From NCBI RefSeq assembly GCF_000768675.1, contig NZ_AVPI01000087.1:1-64000 (forward strand): DNA of 64,000 nucleotides. Reading direction: 5' to 3'. Shown one piece after another: positions 25,391 through 33,897 of the stretch. This DNA comes from Knoellia flava TL1. Its GTDB lineage: Bacteria > Actinomycetota > Actinomycetes > Actinomycetales > Dermatophilaceae. A program made the translations under genes and the position numbers. The notes beneath the pieces are model-generated. The model searched no databases, had not been told where the DNA came from, and was given only the letters and a program-made list of their open reading frames with translations. Every line of letters starts with the position of its first letter. Position 1 is the stretch's first letter.

Positions 25391-26182
25391 ATGAACATCG
25401 TCGTCTGCGTCAAGTACGTGCCCGACGCACAGTCCGACCGCACCTTCAACGAGGCCGACAACACGACCGACCGCGAAGGCGTCGAGGGCCTCCTGTCGGA
25501 GCTCGACGAGTACGCCGTCGAGGAGGCGCTCAAGCTCGCCGAGGCCGGTGAGGGCGAGGTCACCGTCGTCACCGTGGGCCCGGAGCAGGCCGTCGCCGCC
25601 GTCAAGAAGGCGCTGCAGATGGGTGCCGACAAGGCCGTCCACGTGAGCGACGAGGCCATCCACGGCTCCGACGCCGCCGCGACGTCGCTCATCCTCGCCG
25701 AGGCCGTCAAGAAGGCGGCGGGCGGCGAGACGCCCCAGCTCGTCCTCACCGGCATGTCATCGACGGACGGCGTCATGGGCGTCGTGCCCGCGATGCTCGC
25801 CGAGCGCCTCGGCCTCCCGCAGGTCACCTACGCCTCCGAGCTGACCATCGACGGCGACAAGGTCTCGATCCGCCGCGACGGCGACGCCGCGTCCGAGACC
25901 ATCGAGTCGACCCTGCCGGCTCTGGTCTCGGTCACCGACCAGATCAACGAGCCGCGCTACCCCTCGTTCAAGGGGATCATGGCCGCGAAGAAGAAGCCGG
26001 TCGAGACGTGGACCCTCGCCGACCTCGGTGTCGACGCCGGCCAGGTCGGCCTCGACGCCGCCTGGACCAAGGTGACCGCGTTCGCCAAGCGCCCGCCGCG
26101 CGAGCAGGGCCAGCTCGTCACCGACGAGGGCGACGGTGGCACCAAGCTCGCCGAGTTCCTGTCCGCCCAGAAGTTCCTCTGA
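25391..26182 (+). CDS. etfB: Electron transfer flavoprotein beta subunit
   Basis: 263 residues from the ATG at 25391, with GAGGAC upstream. EtfB pairs with EtfA to carry electrons from acyl-CoA and other dehydrogenases to the respiratory chain; it binds AMP. Visible: MNIVVCVKYVPD start, the conserved DEYAVEEALKLAE, GADKAVHVSDEAIHG, and the signature VSVTDQINEPRYPSFKGIM. Length is normal. etfA follows after 13 nt. Confidence 0.95.
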   Translation: MNIVVCVKYVPDAQSDRTFNEADNTTDREGVEGLLSELDEYAVEEALKLAEAGEGEVTVVTVGPEQAVAAVKKALQMGADKAVHVSDEAIHGSDAAATSLILAEAVKKAAGGETPQLVLTGMSSTDGVMGVVPAMLAERLGLPQVTYASELTIDGDKVSIRRDGDAASETIESTLPALVSVTDQINEPRYPSFKGIMAAKKKPVETWTLADLGVDAGQVGLDAAWTKVTAFAKRPPREQGQLVTDEGDGGTKLAEFLSAQKFL

Positions 26183-26195
26183 GGAGTACGCACCC

Positions 26196-27152
26196 ATGGC
26201 TGAAGTTCTCGTCCTCGTCGACCACGCCAGCGGCAAGATCCGCAAGGCGACCGCCGAGCTCCTGACCCTCGCCCGCCGCCTCGGCGAGCCCTCCGCGGTC
26301 TACGTCGGCCCCAACGCCGAGACCGCGCAGGTCACCCTCGCCAAGTACGGCGCCCACAAGGTCTACGTCTACGACGCGGCCGACGCCCTCGAGTACCTCG
26401 TCGCCCCCCAGGTCGAGATCCTCACCGCGGTCGTCGAGAAGACCTCCCCGCTCGCCGTGCTCATCCCGAGCAACGCGGCCGGCAAGGAGATCGCTGCCCG
26501 CCTCGCGATCCGCACGGAGTCCGGTGTCATCACGGACGCCGTCGACGTCAAGCCCGGTGGCGAGGGCGTCGAGACCACGCAGTCGGTCTTCGCCGGCTCC
26601 TACAGCGTGACGTCGACCGTCACCAAGGGCACCGCGATCGTCGCGGTCAAGCCCAACTCGGTCGCCATCGAGCCGGCCCCGGCCGCCGGTGAGGTCGAGA
26701 AGGTCGACGTCACCCTCTCCGACGCCGCCAAGGCCGTTCGGATCGTCGAGTCCAAGCCCAAGGCCGCGACCGGTCGTCCCGAGCTCACCGAGGCGGCGAT
26801 CGTCGTCTCCGGTGGCCGCGGCACCGGTGGCGACTTCGGCCCGGTCGAGCAGTTCGCCGACAGCCTCGGCGCCGCCGTCGGCGCCTCGCGCGCCGCGGTC
26901 GACGCCGGCTGGTACCCGCACAGCAACCAGGTCGGCCAGACCGGCAAGCAGGTGTCGCCGCAGCTCTACGTCGCCGCGGGCATCTCCGGTGCCATCCAGC
27001 ACCGCGCCGGCATGCAGACGTCGAAGACGATCGTCGCCGTCAACAAGGACGAGGAGGCCCCGATCTTCGAGCTCGTCGACTTCGGTGTCGTCGGTGATCT
27101 CTTCACCGTCCTGCCGCAGGCGACCGAGGCCGTGAAGAAGGCCAAGGGCTGA
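26196..27152 (+). CDS. etfA: Electron transfer flavoprotein alpha subunit
   Basis: 318 residues. The Shine-Dalgarno GAGGAG overlaps the end of etfB. FAD-binding C-terminal half with [43 protein letters not shown] and AIQHRAGM. Forms a heterodimer with EtfB. Order etfB-etfA followed by a cysteine desulfurase and mnmA is the same as in M. tuberculosis (Rv3029c-Rv3024c). A long hairpin follows the stop. Confidence 0.95.
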   Translation: MAEVLVLVDHASGKIRKATAELLTLARRLGEPSAVYVGPNAETAQVTLAKYGAHKVYVYDAADALEYLVAPQVEILTAVVEKTSPLAVLIPSNAAGKEIAARLAIRTESGVITDAVDVKPGGEGVETTQSVFAGSYSVTSTVTKGTAIVAVKPNSVAIEPAPAAGEVEKVDVTLSDAAKAVRIVESKPKAATGRPELTEAAIVVSGGRGTGGDFGPVEQFADSLGAAVGASRAAVDAGWYPHSNQVGQTGKQVSPQLYVAAGISGAIQHRAGMQTSKTIVAVNKDEEAPIFELVDFGVVGDLFTVLPQATEAVKKAKG

Positions 27153-27170
27153 CCCACCCCGCCTCCGACC

Positions 27171-27236
27171 TGTTGCCCGTTCCAGCGCGTCATCGGCACC
27201 GTCCACCGGTGCTGGGAGCCGCTGGAACGGGCAACA
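27171..27236. terminator. Nested hairpin after etfA
   Basis: 17-bp perfect outer stem (27171-27187 with 27220-27236) enclosing an inner stem GCACCG/CGGTGC. It lies between etfA and the nifS-like gene on the same strand, so it probably ends the etf transcript. There is no U-tract. Confidence 0.7.
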
Positions 27237-27258
27237 TGTCGTTCTGGGGGGACGAACG

Positions 27259-27264
27259 TAGGAT
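27259..27264 (+). promoter_or_regulatory. -10 element TAGGAT, leaderless start
   Basis: TAGGAT ends 6 nt before the GTG at 27271. No Shine-Dalgarno sequence. Decides the GTG over the TTG six bases upstream. Confidence 0.5.
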
Positions 27265-27270
27265 TTGCTC

Positions 27271-28455
27271 GTGAGCGCGTACTTGGACCATGCCGCGACG
27301 ACCCCCATGCGGACGTCGGCGCGCGAGGCGTGGGTCGAGCAGGCGCAGCGGGGCGGCAACCCGTCCTCGCTCCACACCTCAGGCCGCGCCGCCCGTGCCG
27401 TCGTCGAGGAGTCCCGCGAGCAGATCGCCGACGCGCTCGGCGCGCGCCCGTCCGAGGTCGTCTTCACCTCGGGGGGAACCGAAGCGGACAACCTCGCCGT
27501 CAAGGGCACGTATGCCGCCCGCCACCGGTCCGTGGGTGCCACCCGTCTCGTGGCCAGCGGCATCGAGCACCACGCGGTCCTCGACCCGGTCCAGCACCTC
27601 GTGCGGCGCCAGGGCGCCGAGGTCTCGTGGCTCGAGCCCGACCGTTGCGGCCACATCGCCGTCGACGACCTCCGCGCCGCCCTCGACGGTGCCGGCCCCG
27701 ACTCGGTGGCGGTCGTCAGCGTCATGTGGGCCAACAACGAGGTCGGCACCGTCCAGCCCGTGGCCGAGCTCGCGGCGGTCGCTCGTGAGGCAGGCGTGCC
27801 GTTCCACACCGACGCGGTGCAGGCCGTCGGCCAGCTGCCCGTCGACTTCGCGCAGAGCGGCGCCGACCTCCTCACGGTCTCGGCGCACAAGGTCGGCGGT
27901 CCCGTCGGCGTGGGCGCCCTGCTCGCCCGTCGCGACGCGCCCCTCGTGCCCCTCGTGCACGGTGGTGGGCAAGAGCGGCACGTGCGCTCGGGCACCCTCG
28001 ACGCGGCCGGCATACGGGCGTTCGCGGTGGCCCTCACCGAGGCGGTGGCCGAGCAGGAGGTTGCGGCCGCCCGGCTCACGGCCCTGCGCGACCGGCTCGT
28101 CACCGGCGCCCTCGGCCTCGACCTCGGCATCACGGTGAGCGGCTGCTGGACCGCCGGCGACGCGACCGGGCGGCTCCCGGGCAACGCGCACCTCCTCGTG
28201 CCCGGGTGCGAGGGTGACTCGCTGCTCTACCTCCTCGACGCCGCCGGGGTCGAGTGCTCCACCGGGTCCGCCTGCCAGGCCGGCGTGCCGCGGCCCAGCC
28301 ACGTGCTGCTGGCGATGGGCTACGAGGAGGCGGAGGCGCGCGGGGCGCTGCGACTCTCGCTCGGCCACACGTCGACCGAGTCCGACGTCGACGCCTTCCT
28401 TGCGGCGCTGCCGGCGGTGGTCGAGCGCGCCCGCCGCGCGAGCGGGGCGGCCTGA
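27271..28455 (+). CDS. Cysteine desulfurase, NifS/IscS family
   Basis: 394 residues. PLP enzyme that takes sulfur from cysteine as a persulfide. Visible: [11 protein letters not shown] start, [15 protein letters not shown], the Schiff-base lysine 207 in [12 protein letters not shown], and the persulfide cysteine 329 in [12 protein letters not shown]. Its stop overlaps the ATG of mnmA by one base (TGATG), so the desulfurase is the likely sulfur donor for tRNA thiolation. Corresponds by context to M. tuberculosis Rv3025c. Confidence 0.92.
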   Translation: MSAYLDHAATTPMRTSAREAWVEQAQRGGNPSSLHTSGRAARAVVEESREQIADALGARPSEVVFTSGGTEADNLAVKGTYAARHRSVGATRLVASGIEHHAVLDPVQHLVRRQGAEVSWLEPDRCGHIAVDDLRAALDGAGPDSVAVVSVMWANNEVGTVQPVAELAAVAREAGVPFHTDAVQAVGQLPVDFAQSGADLLTVSAHKVGGPVGVGALLARRDAPLVPLVHGGGQERHVRSGTLDAAGIRAFAVALTEAVAEQEVAAARLTALRDRLVTGALGLDLGITVSGCWTAGDATGRLPGNAHLLVPGCEGDSLLYLLDAAGVECSTGSACQAGVPRPSHVLLAMGYEEAEARGALRLSLGHTSTESDVDAFLAALPAVVERARRASGAA

Positions 28456-29573
28456 TGCGGGTCGTCGCCGCGATGAGCGGGGGAGTCGACTCGGCCGTGG
28501 CCGCGGCCCGGATGCTCGATGCCGGTCACGAGGTCGTCGGCGTGCACCTCGCCCTGTCGCGCTCGGCGGCGACGCTGCGGGAGTCGGCCCGCGGCTGCTG
28601 CACGATCGAGGACGCAGGCGATGCCCGCCGCGTGGCCGACCGGCTCGGCATCCCGTTCTACGTCTGGGACATGGCCGAGCGGTTCCAGCGCGACGTGATG
28701 GACGACTTCGTCGCGGAGTACGCCGCAGGGCGCACGCCGAACCCCTGCCTGCGCTGCAACGAGTCGATCAAGTTCGCAGCGCTGCTCGACAAGGCGCTCG
28801 CGCTCGGGTTCGACGCGGTGGCGACCGGTCACTACGCGCAGGTCGTCGAGCGGGTGGCGCCGGACGGCGAGGTCGTGCGCGAGCTGCACCGGGCCGTCGA
28901 CGCCGACAAGGACCAGTCCTACGTCCTCGGGGTTCTCGACGCAGACCAGCTCGCCAGGGCGTTCTTCCCGCTCGGCGACACGACGAAGCCGCGGATCCGC
29001 GAAGAGGCCGCCGCCCGCGGGTTCTCTGTCGCGAAGAAGCCGGACTCCTACGACATCTGCTTCATCGCCGACGGCGACACCCGCGGCTGGCTGACGAAGC
29101 ACCTCGGCGAGCAGCCCGGTGAGGTCGTCGACGCCGGCAGCGGCGAGGTCGTCGGAACGCACCAGGGCGCCTACGGCTTCACCGTCGGACAGAGGCGCGG
29201 GTTGGGGCTCGACCGGTCGGCCCTCGACGGAGACCCGCGCTACGTCGTCGGCGTCGACGCCCCGACCAACCGCGTCCTCATCGGCACCTCCGACCTCCTC
29301 GGCGTCGACCTGCTCACCGCCGACCACGCCCGCTGGTGCGGGCCGGCGCCGACCGCGGAGGTCCGTGTCGGCGCGCAGGTGCGCGCGCACGGCGAGGAGG
29401 TCGCAGCGTGGGCTCGCGTCGACGACACCGACCCCGAGGTCGTCCACGTGCGGCTCGACGCACGACTGCGCGGCGTCGCGCCGGGGCAGTCGGTCGTGCT
29501 CTACGAGGGGACGCGCGTCGTCGGGTCGGCGACGATCGCCGCGACCGACCGCGCCCGGGTCACCGCCGGCTGA
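28455..29573 (+). CDS. mnmA: tRNA-specific 2-thiouridylase MnmA
   Basis: 372 residues. Adenylates and thiolates U34 of tRNA Lys, Glu and Gln. Visible: PP-loop [10 protein letters not shown] at the N-terminus, the catalytic cysteine in [12 protein letters not shown], the second cysteine in [15 protein letters not shown], and [12 protein letters not shown] short stretch ARGCCTIED has an extra cysteine pair typical of actinobacterial forms. Translationally coupled to the cysteine desulfurase. Confidence 0.94.
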   Translation: MRVVAAMSGGVDSAVAAARMLDAGHEVVGVHLALSRSAATLRESARGCCTIEDAGDARRVADRLGIPFYVWDMAERFQRDVMDDFVAEYAAGRTPNPCLRCNESIKFAALLDKALALGFDAVATGHYAQVVERVAPDGEVVRELHRAVDADKDQSYVLGVLDADQLARAFFPLGDTTKPRIREEAAARGFSVAKKPDSYDICFIADGDTRGWLTKHLGEQPGEVVDAGSGEVVGTHQGAYGFTVGQRRGLGLDRSALDGDPRYVVGVDAPTNRVLIGTSDLLGVDLLTADHARWCGPAPTAEVRVGAQVRAHGEEVAAWARVDDTDPEVVHVRLDARLRGVAPGQSVVLYEGTRVVGSATIAATDRARVTAG

Positions 29574-29626
29574 CGCGGGCAGCTCCGAGCAGGCTGTCCG
29601 TTCGGCTGACGACGTGCGCGGGAGTC

Positions 29627-29643
29627 GAGTTGCGGACGCAAGC
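29627..29643. repeat. Isolated copy of the 5.9-kb repeat core
   Basis: GAGTTGCGGACGCAAGC lies in the gap between mnmA and the convergent MocR gene. Its first 13 bases equal the reverse complement of the start of the 72-bp repeat at 5936, and TGCGGACGCAAGC matches 5970-5982. The centre TTGCGGACGCAA is palindromic. Confidence 0.5.
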
Positions 29644-29654
29644 AGCGCGACGGG

Positions 29655-31073
29655 TCAGGGGAGACCGCAGGCGAGGGCCCGGACGGCGACGTCGGCAGCC
29701 GACTCGGGCAGGCCGGCATACCCGATGACGAGTCCGCGACGGTCCGACTCGACGGCGTAGGCCGAGAGAGGGTTGACCGCGACGCCGTGCCGCAGCAGCG
29801 ACATCGCGACCTCGTGGTCGTCGACGTCGTCGCCGAGGAGCAGGACGAGATGGAGGCCGGCGTCGACGCCGCTGAGCCGGTGGTGGGGCAGGTGGCGGGA
29901 GAGGGCGTCGACGAGCCGGGCGCGACGGGCGGCGTAGGTGCGGGCGGCGCGGGCGTGGTGTGCCGCCAGGGAGCCGCCGGCGATGAACTCGGCGACCGCC
30001 TCCCCGGTCATCTCGTTGACGAGCAGGCCACGGCGCTCGAGCTCGGTGCGGATGCGGTCGCGCAGGTGGCGTGGGGGCGCGAGCCAAGAGACGCGCAGGG
30101 TCGGAACGAGGATCTTCGACGCCGTCCCCATGTAGAGGACGTGGTCGTCGGCACCCTCGAGGGAGCGCAGTGCGGGCAGCGGTGAGACGTCGTAGCGGAA
30201 CTCGCCGTCGTAGTCGTCCTCGAGGATCAGGGCATCCGAGCTCCGCGCCCAGTCGAGCAGCGCCGTCCGCCGGACGACCGGCATACGGGCTCCGAGGGGG
30301 TACTGGTGCGACGGGGTGACGTAGACCGCGGCGTCGGTGCGGCGCAGCATCGCCGGGTCGAGGCCGTCGTCGTCGACGGGCAGGGCCCGCACGCGACATT
30401 CGCTGTCGGAGAACGCCGTCCACGCCTCGACGTAACCCGGGTCCTCGACGGCGACGCTGCGTCCGCGCAGGCAGAGCGCCTCGGGCAGTGCCTGGACGGT
30501 GGCGCTCACGCCGGGCGTGACGAGGAGGTCGTCGGGGTCGACGGCGATGCCACGGCTGCGCCGGATGTGGTCGGCGAGGACCGTCCGCAGCCGGGTGTGC
30601 GCGGGGCCGCTGTCCAGGTCGTTGGTCGGCACGAGCGAGGCCGCGTGCCGCCACGCCCGGCGCCACGCCGTGCGGTCGAGGAAGCCGATGTCCGGTCGCC
30701 CGGGACGCAGGTCGTGGCGCACCTCCGCACGCGCGGGCCGGGAGGGTGCTGGGCGGCACGGCGCCATCGGCTCGACCGACGAGAGCGCACCGGCACGGGC
30801 CGCCCGGTCGGCGCCCTGGGCGATCACGGCCCCCGACCCGGCGTGTGTCTCGATGAAGCCGGCCGACGCGAGCTCGTCGTAGGCCGCGACGACCGGTCCG
30901 CGCGACACCCGCAGCTCCGAGGCGAGGACCCGGGTCGAGGGCAGGGGGTCGCCCGGGCGGAGCCGTCCCTCGCGCAGCTGTGTGACGACGGCGTCGGCGA
31001 TCCGGTGGCGCAGCGGCCGGTCGCCGTCGTCGAGGACGAGAGGCAGGTCGACCGGGCGGGCGGAACGCGGCAT
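29655..31073 (-). CDS. MocR-family regulator (GntR HTH fused to aminotransferase domain)
   Basis: 472 residues from the ATG at 31073. Winged HTH at about residues 10-80 (RPLRHRIADAVVTQL, PLPSTRVLASELRVSRGPV), linker, then a fold-type I PLP domain with the lysine in YMGTASKILVPTLRVSWL and a conserved DDYDGEFRY. MocR proteins such as PdxR use PLP or an aldimine as signal. It is divergent from an FMN split-barrel (pyridoxamine-oxidase-like) gene, a common partner, which suggests it controls that gene. Two direct repeats in the 79-nt gap are operator candidates. TATCGT 7 nt before the ATG implies a leaderless mRNA. Confidence 0.9.
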   Translation of the reverse strand: MPRSARPVDLPLVLDDGDRPLRHRIADAVVTQLREGRLRPGDPLPSTRVLASELRVSRGPVVAAYDELASAGFIETHAGSGAVIAQGADRAARAGALSSVEPMAPCRPAPSRPARAEVRHDLRPGRPDIGFLDRTAWRRAWRHAASLVPTNDLDSGPAHTRLRTVLADHIRRSRGIAVDPDDLLVTPGVSATVQALPEALCLRGRSVAVEDPGYVEAWTAFSDSECRVRALPVDDDGLDPAMLRRTDAAVYVTPSHQYPLGARMPVVRRTALLDWARSSDALILEDDYDGEFRYDVSPLPALRSLEGADDHVLYMGTASKILVPTLRVSWLAPPRHLRDRIRTELERRGLLVNEMTGEAVAEFIAGGSLAAHHARAARTYAARRARLVDALSRHLPHHRLSGVDAGLHLVLLLGDDVDDHEVAMSLLRHGVAVNPLSAYAVESDRRGLVIGYAGLPESAADVAVRALACGLP

Positions 31074-31080
31074 GCGAGGG

Positions 31081-31086
31081 ACGATA
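31081..31086 (-). promoter_or_regulatory. -10 element TATCGT for the MocR gene
   Basis: Minus-strand TATCGT, 7 nt from the ATG at 31073. It overlaps the first operator repeat at 31082-31091, which would let the protein repress its own gene. Confidence 0.45.
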
Positions 31087-31114
31087 CTGGTCCTGTGCCG
31101 GTGGCGATAGTGGT
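31082..31114. promoter_or_regulatory. Direct-repeat operator candidate for MocR
   Basis: CGATACTGGT at 31082-31091 and CGATAGTGGT at 31105-31114 differ at one base and start 23 bp apart, about two helical turns. MocR dimers typically bind direct repeats in the divergent promoter region. Confidence 0.5.
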
Positions 31115-31152
31115 TCTCGATGGAGGTCCACTTGCAGCCGAGGATGGCCTGC

Positions 31153-31794
31153 ATGACGCACCTCTCCCTGCACCGGCACAAGGAGCGCGGCAGCACCGAG
31201 CGCGCCGTCCTCGACGCGATCCTCGACGACGTCCTGGCCGGAACCCTGAGCACGGTCGTCGACGGCCGGCCGTGGGTCGTGCCCATGCTCTTCGCGCGGC
31301 AGGATGACCGTGTCCTCCTCCACGGCAGCACGGGCGCGGGCGCGCTGCGGCACGTCGCCGCCGGCGCACCGGCCGCGCTCGCGGTCGTCGCCGTCGACGC
31401 GCTCGTCGTCGGCCACACGACCTTCGACTCGTCGGCGAACTACCGCTCCGTCGTCGTCCACGGACACCTCGAGCCGCTGGCCGACGACGAGCGACCGGCG
31501 GCGCTCGACGCGCTGTCCGAGCGGATCCTGCCCGGTCGCACCGCCGAGGTGCGCCCGATGACCCGGCAGGAGATGGCCAAGACCCTCGTCATGTCGCTGC
31601 CGATCACCGCCGGCGCGTACCTGACCAAGACCCGCACGGGCACGGCGAGCGCCCCGGACGAGGCGACCGAGGCGTGGCACGGGGTCGTCGAGCTGCGCAC
31701 CGTCGCCCTCCCGCCGGAGCCCGCGCCGACCTCCGTCGCGGCCGAGGTCCCTGCGTCGGTCCGTGACTTCGCGGGTGCGAGAGTTCTCGCGTGA
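31153..31794 (+). CDS. FMN-binding split-barrel (pyridoxamine 5'-phosphate oxidase family) protein
   Basis: 213 residues from the ATG preceded by GAGGATGG. Visible: TLSTVVDGRPWVVPMLFARQ and VLLHGSTGAGALRHVAAG, the strands that hold FMN phosphate in the NimA/Pyridox_ox_2 branch, then SSANYRSVVVHGHLE. Members are flavin reductases or nitroreductase-like enzymes rather than true PdxH. The divergent MocR regulator fits a vitamin-B6-linked or flavin-linked role, which is inference. A 4-nt overlap (GTGA) couples it to the MetE-like gene. Confidence 0.8.
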   Translation: MTHLSLHRHKERGSTERAVLDAILDDVLAGTLSTVVDGRPWVVPMLFARQDDRVLLHGSTGAGALRHVAAGAPAALAVVAVDALVVGHTTFDSSANYRSVVVHGHLEPLADDERPAALDALSERILPGRTAEVRPMTRQEMAKTLVMSLPITAGAYLTKTRTGTASAPDEATEAWHGVVELRTVALPPEPAPTSVAAEVPASVRDFAGARVLA

Positions 31795-32792
31795 CACACG
31801 TATCCGGAGTCGGCTCCTGGCCGGGGGAGTCCGCACGCGAGGCCATCGTCACGGTGCGCGACCTCCTCACCGACGCCGACGGCCTCGGCCTGCCCTACCT
31901 CCCCGAGCTGCCCGCCCGCGGTCCGGGGGCCGACGTCATCGGCCGGTCCGCGGCGCTGCTCGCCGACCTCGCCGTCGACCTCCAGCCGTCGGGCTGGCGC
32001 TTCACCGACCGACCGGGCCGCGACCACGCGCGCGCCACCTCGCTCTGGCGCCAGGACCTCGACGAGCTCGCCGAGGCCTACGACGGGTATGCCGGCCCGC
32101 TCAAGATCCAGATCGCCGGTCCGTGGACGCTCGCCGCGTCGATCGAACTCAACCGGGGCGAGCGCTCCGTCACCGACGAGGGCGCCCGGCGCGACCTCGT
32201 CGCCTCGCTCGCCGAGGGCGTGCGCCGCCATGTCGCCGAGGTGCGGCGCCTCGTGCCCGGTGCCGTCGTCACGGTGCAGGTCGACGAGCCGTCGGTCGTC
32301 GCGGTGCTGCGCGGCGAGCTGCCCACCGCCTCCGGCTACGGCCGGGTGAGGGCGGTCGAGCGCGTCGAGGTGGCGGCCGGCATACGGGAGGTCCGGGAGG
32401 CGCACGACGGTGACGTCGTCCTGCACTCGTGCCACCCGGCCGCGCCCGTCGACCTCCTTGCATCGACGGGTGTCAGCGCCGTTGCGCTGGACCTCACCGA
32501 GGCCTCGCCGCAGCGCTGGGAGCAGGTCGCCGGCGTCGTCGAGTCCGGGACGCGGCTGTGGGCCGGCGTCGTCCCGACGAGCGCGCCGGCCTCGACCGCC
32601 GACGCCGTGCGGGCGGCGACCGCACGGGTCCGCGACGGGTTCGCCCGGGTCGGGCTGCCGGTCGCGACCCTCGCCGACGTCACCGTGACCCCGGCCTGCG
32701 GACTGCCCTCGCTCACACCCCGGGGGGCCGTCGACGTTTCACGGGTGGCGGTCGCCACCGCCCGCGAGCTCACCGAGAAGGAGCAGGACTGA
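31791..32792 (+). CDS. MetE-like (cobalamin-independent methionine synthase family) protein
   Basis: 333 residues, only the size of the catalytic half of MetE (about 750). A UROD/MetE TIM barrel: start GVGSWPGESAREAI, QIAGPWTLAAS, the aspartate/glutamate of TVQVDEPSV, and zinc ligands His-x-Cys in LHSCHPAAP and Cys in TPACGLPS. The homologue lies between mnmA and ligA in M. tuberculosis (Rv3015c). The lack of the N-terminal barrel means the methyl donor is probably not polyglutamyl-THF; the reaction is not known. Confidence 0.8.
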   Translation: MTHVSGVGSWPGESAREAIVTVRDLLTDADGLGLPYLPELPARGPGADVIGRSAALLADLAVDLQPSGWRFTDRPGRDHARATSLWRQDLDELAEAYDGYAGPLKIQIAGPWTLAASIELNRGERSVTDEGARRDLVASLAEGVRRHVAEVRRLVPGAVVTVQVDEPSVVAVLRGELPTASGYGRVRAVERVEVAAGIREVREAHDGDVVLHSCHPAAPVDLLASTGVSAVALDLTEASPQRWEQVAGVVESGTRLWAGVVPTSAPASTADAVRAATARVRDGFARVGLPVATLADVTVTPACGLPSLTPRGAVDVSRVAVATARELTEKEQD

Positions 32793-33799
32793 TGTCACCC
32801 GTGCCCAAGGTTCCGTGGCAGGCGAAGTACCTCGCGCTCGTCCTCATCTGGGGCTCGAGCTTCCTCCTCATGAAGGTCGGGCTCGAGTCGCTGTCGGCGG
32901 TGCAGATCGCGGCGCTCCGGCTCGTGACGGGTGCCGCGACGATCCTCACCTTGCTGTGGATGCGCGGCGGCTCGCTGCCGCGCGAGCGGTGGGTGTGGGG
33001 GCATCTCATCGTCACCGGCCTGCTGCTCGGGACGATCCCCTTCACGCTCTTCGCACTCTCCGAGACCCGGGTCAGCTCGGCGCTCGCGGGCATCGGCAAC
33101 GCGACGACGCCGATCGCGACCGTGCTCGCGACGATGGCCTTCCTGCCCGGTGCGCGCGCCACGCGCCCGAAGGTGATCGCGGTCGTCGTCGGCTTCCTGG
33201 GGGTCGTGACGATCATGCAGCCGTGGACCTCGGCCCGGCCCGACCTCGTCGGCTTCGGCATGGCCCTGGCCGGAGGTGTCTGCTACGGGCTCGGTTGGAC
33301 CTACAACCGTCGCTTCCTCGCGGGCGCCGACCTCGGCGGGCTGAGCCAGCCGGCGGCGACGTTGCTCATGGGGTGCCTCCTCATGGTGCCGGTGACGCTC
33401 GTCTGGGGTGCGCTGCAGCCGGGTGGCGTCGGGTCGATCTGGGCCTACGACACCGCACGGCTCGGCACCTCGACGATCGAGGCGGGCAGCGACGGTGGCG
33501 GGTGGCCGTGGCTGCCGCTGCTCTGCATCCTCGCCCTCGGCATCATCGGCACCGGCGCGGCCTACATCCTCCAGTTCGACGTCGTCCGCGGCGCCGGGCC
33601 GGTCGTCGGCTCGACGATCACCTACCTCATCCCGATCGTCTCGGTGCTCCTCGGCGTGCTCGTCCTCGGTGAGGCGCTCGGCGTCTGGGAGGTCGTCGGC
33701 TTCGTCATCGTCCTCGCCGCGGCCGCGGTCATCAACGCCCCGGCGCGGCGGGTGGCCACGCCTGCACCGGAGGTCGCAGCGGCCGGTCGGCACGCCTGA
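32792..33799 (+). CDS. EamA/DMT-family transporter
   Basis: 335 residues, ATG overlapping the previous stop by one base. About ten hydrophobic segments in two EamA repeats: the first from LALVLIWGSSFLLMKVGLES, the second from GFGMALAGGVCYGLGWTYNRR. C-terminal part TYLIPIVSVLLGVLVLGEAL is typical of the drug/metabolite transporter superfamily. Insertion of about 35 soluble residues between helices near 210-245. Substrate unknown; probably an efflux or uptake carrier for a small metabolite. Confidence 0.88.
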   Translation: MSPVPKVPWQAKYLALVLIWGSSFLLMKVGLESLSAVQIAALRLVTGAATILTLLWMRGGSLPRERWVWGHLIVTGLLLGTIPFTLFALSETRVSSALAGIGNATTPIATVLATMAFLPGARATRPKVIAVVVGFLGVVTIMQPWTSARPDLVGFGMALAGGVCYGLGWTYNRRFLAGADLGGLSQPAATLLMGCLLMVPVTLVWGALQPGGVGSIWAYDTARLGTSTIEAGSDGGGWPWLPLLCILALGIIGTGAAYILQFDVVRGAGPVVGSTITYLIPIVSVLLGVLVLGEALGVWEVVGFVIVLAAAAVINAPARRVATPAPEVAAAGRHA

Positions 33800-33818
33800 C
33801 CCGCACCGCGACCATCGG

Positions 33819-33870
33819 GTGTCGGGAATCCGGGGTCATGCACCTCGTGATGACCCCGGATCTCCGACAC
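33819..33870. terminator. Hairpin between convergent genes
   Basis: GTGTCGG (33819-33825) pairs with CCGACAC (33864-33870) and ATCCGGGGTCAT with ATGACCCCGGAT inside, one internal mismatch zone; total stem about 20 bp. Lies between the DMT transporter and the acyl-CoA ligase stop. Confidence 0.7.
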
Positions 33871-33897
33871 TCCCGCCGCTCCCGCCGCTCCCGCCGC
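33871..33897. repeat. Three tandem TCCCGCCGC units
   Basis: A 9-bp unit repeated three times directly after the hairpin and just before the stop of the minus-strand ligase gene. Noncoding. Confidence 0.75.

Noticed and set aside
31791-32792. Full methionine synthase MetE
   Set aside because: Less than half the length; only the catalytic barrel is present.
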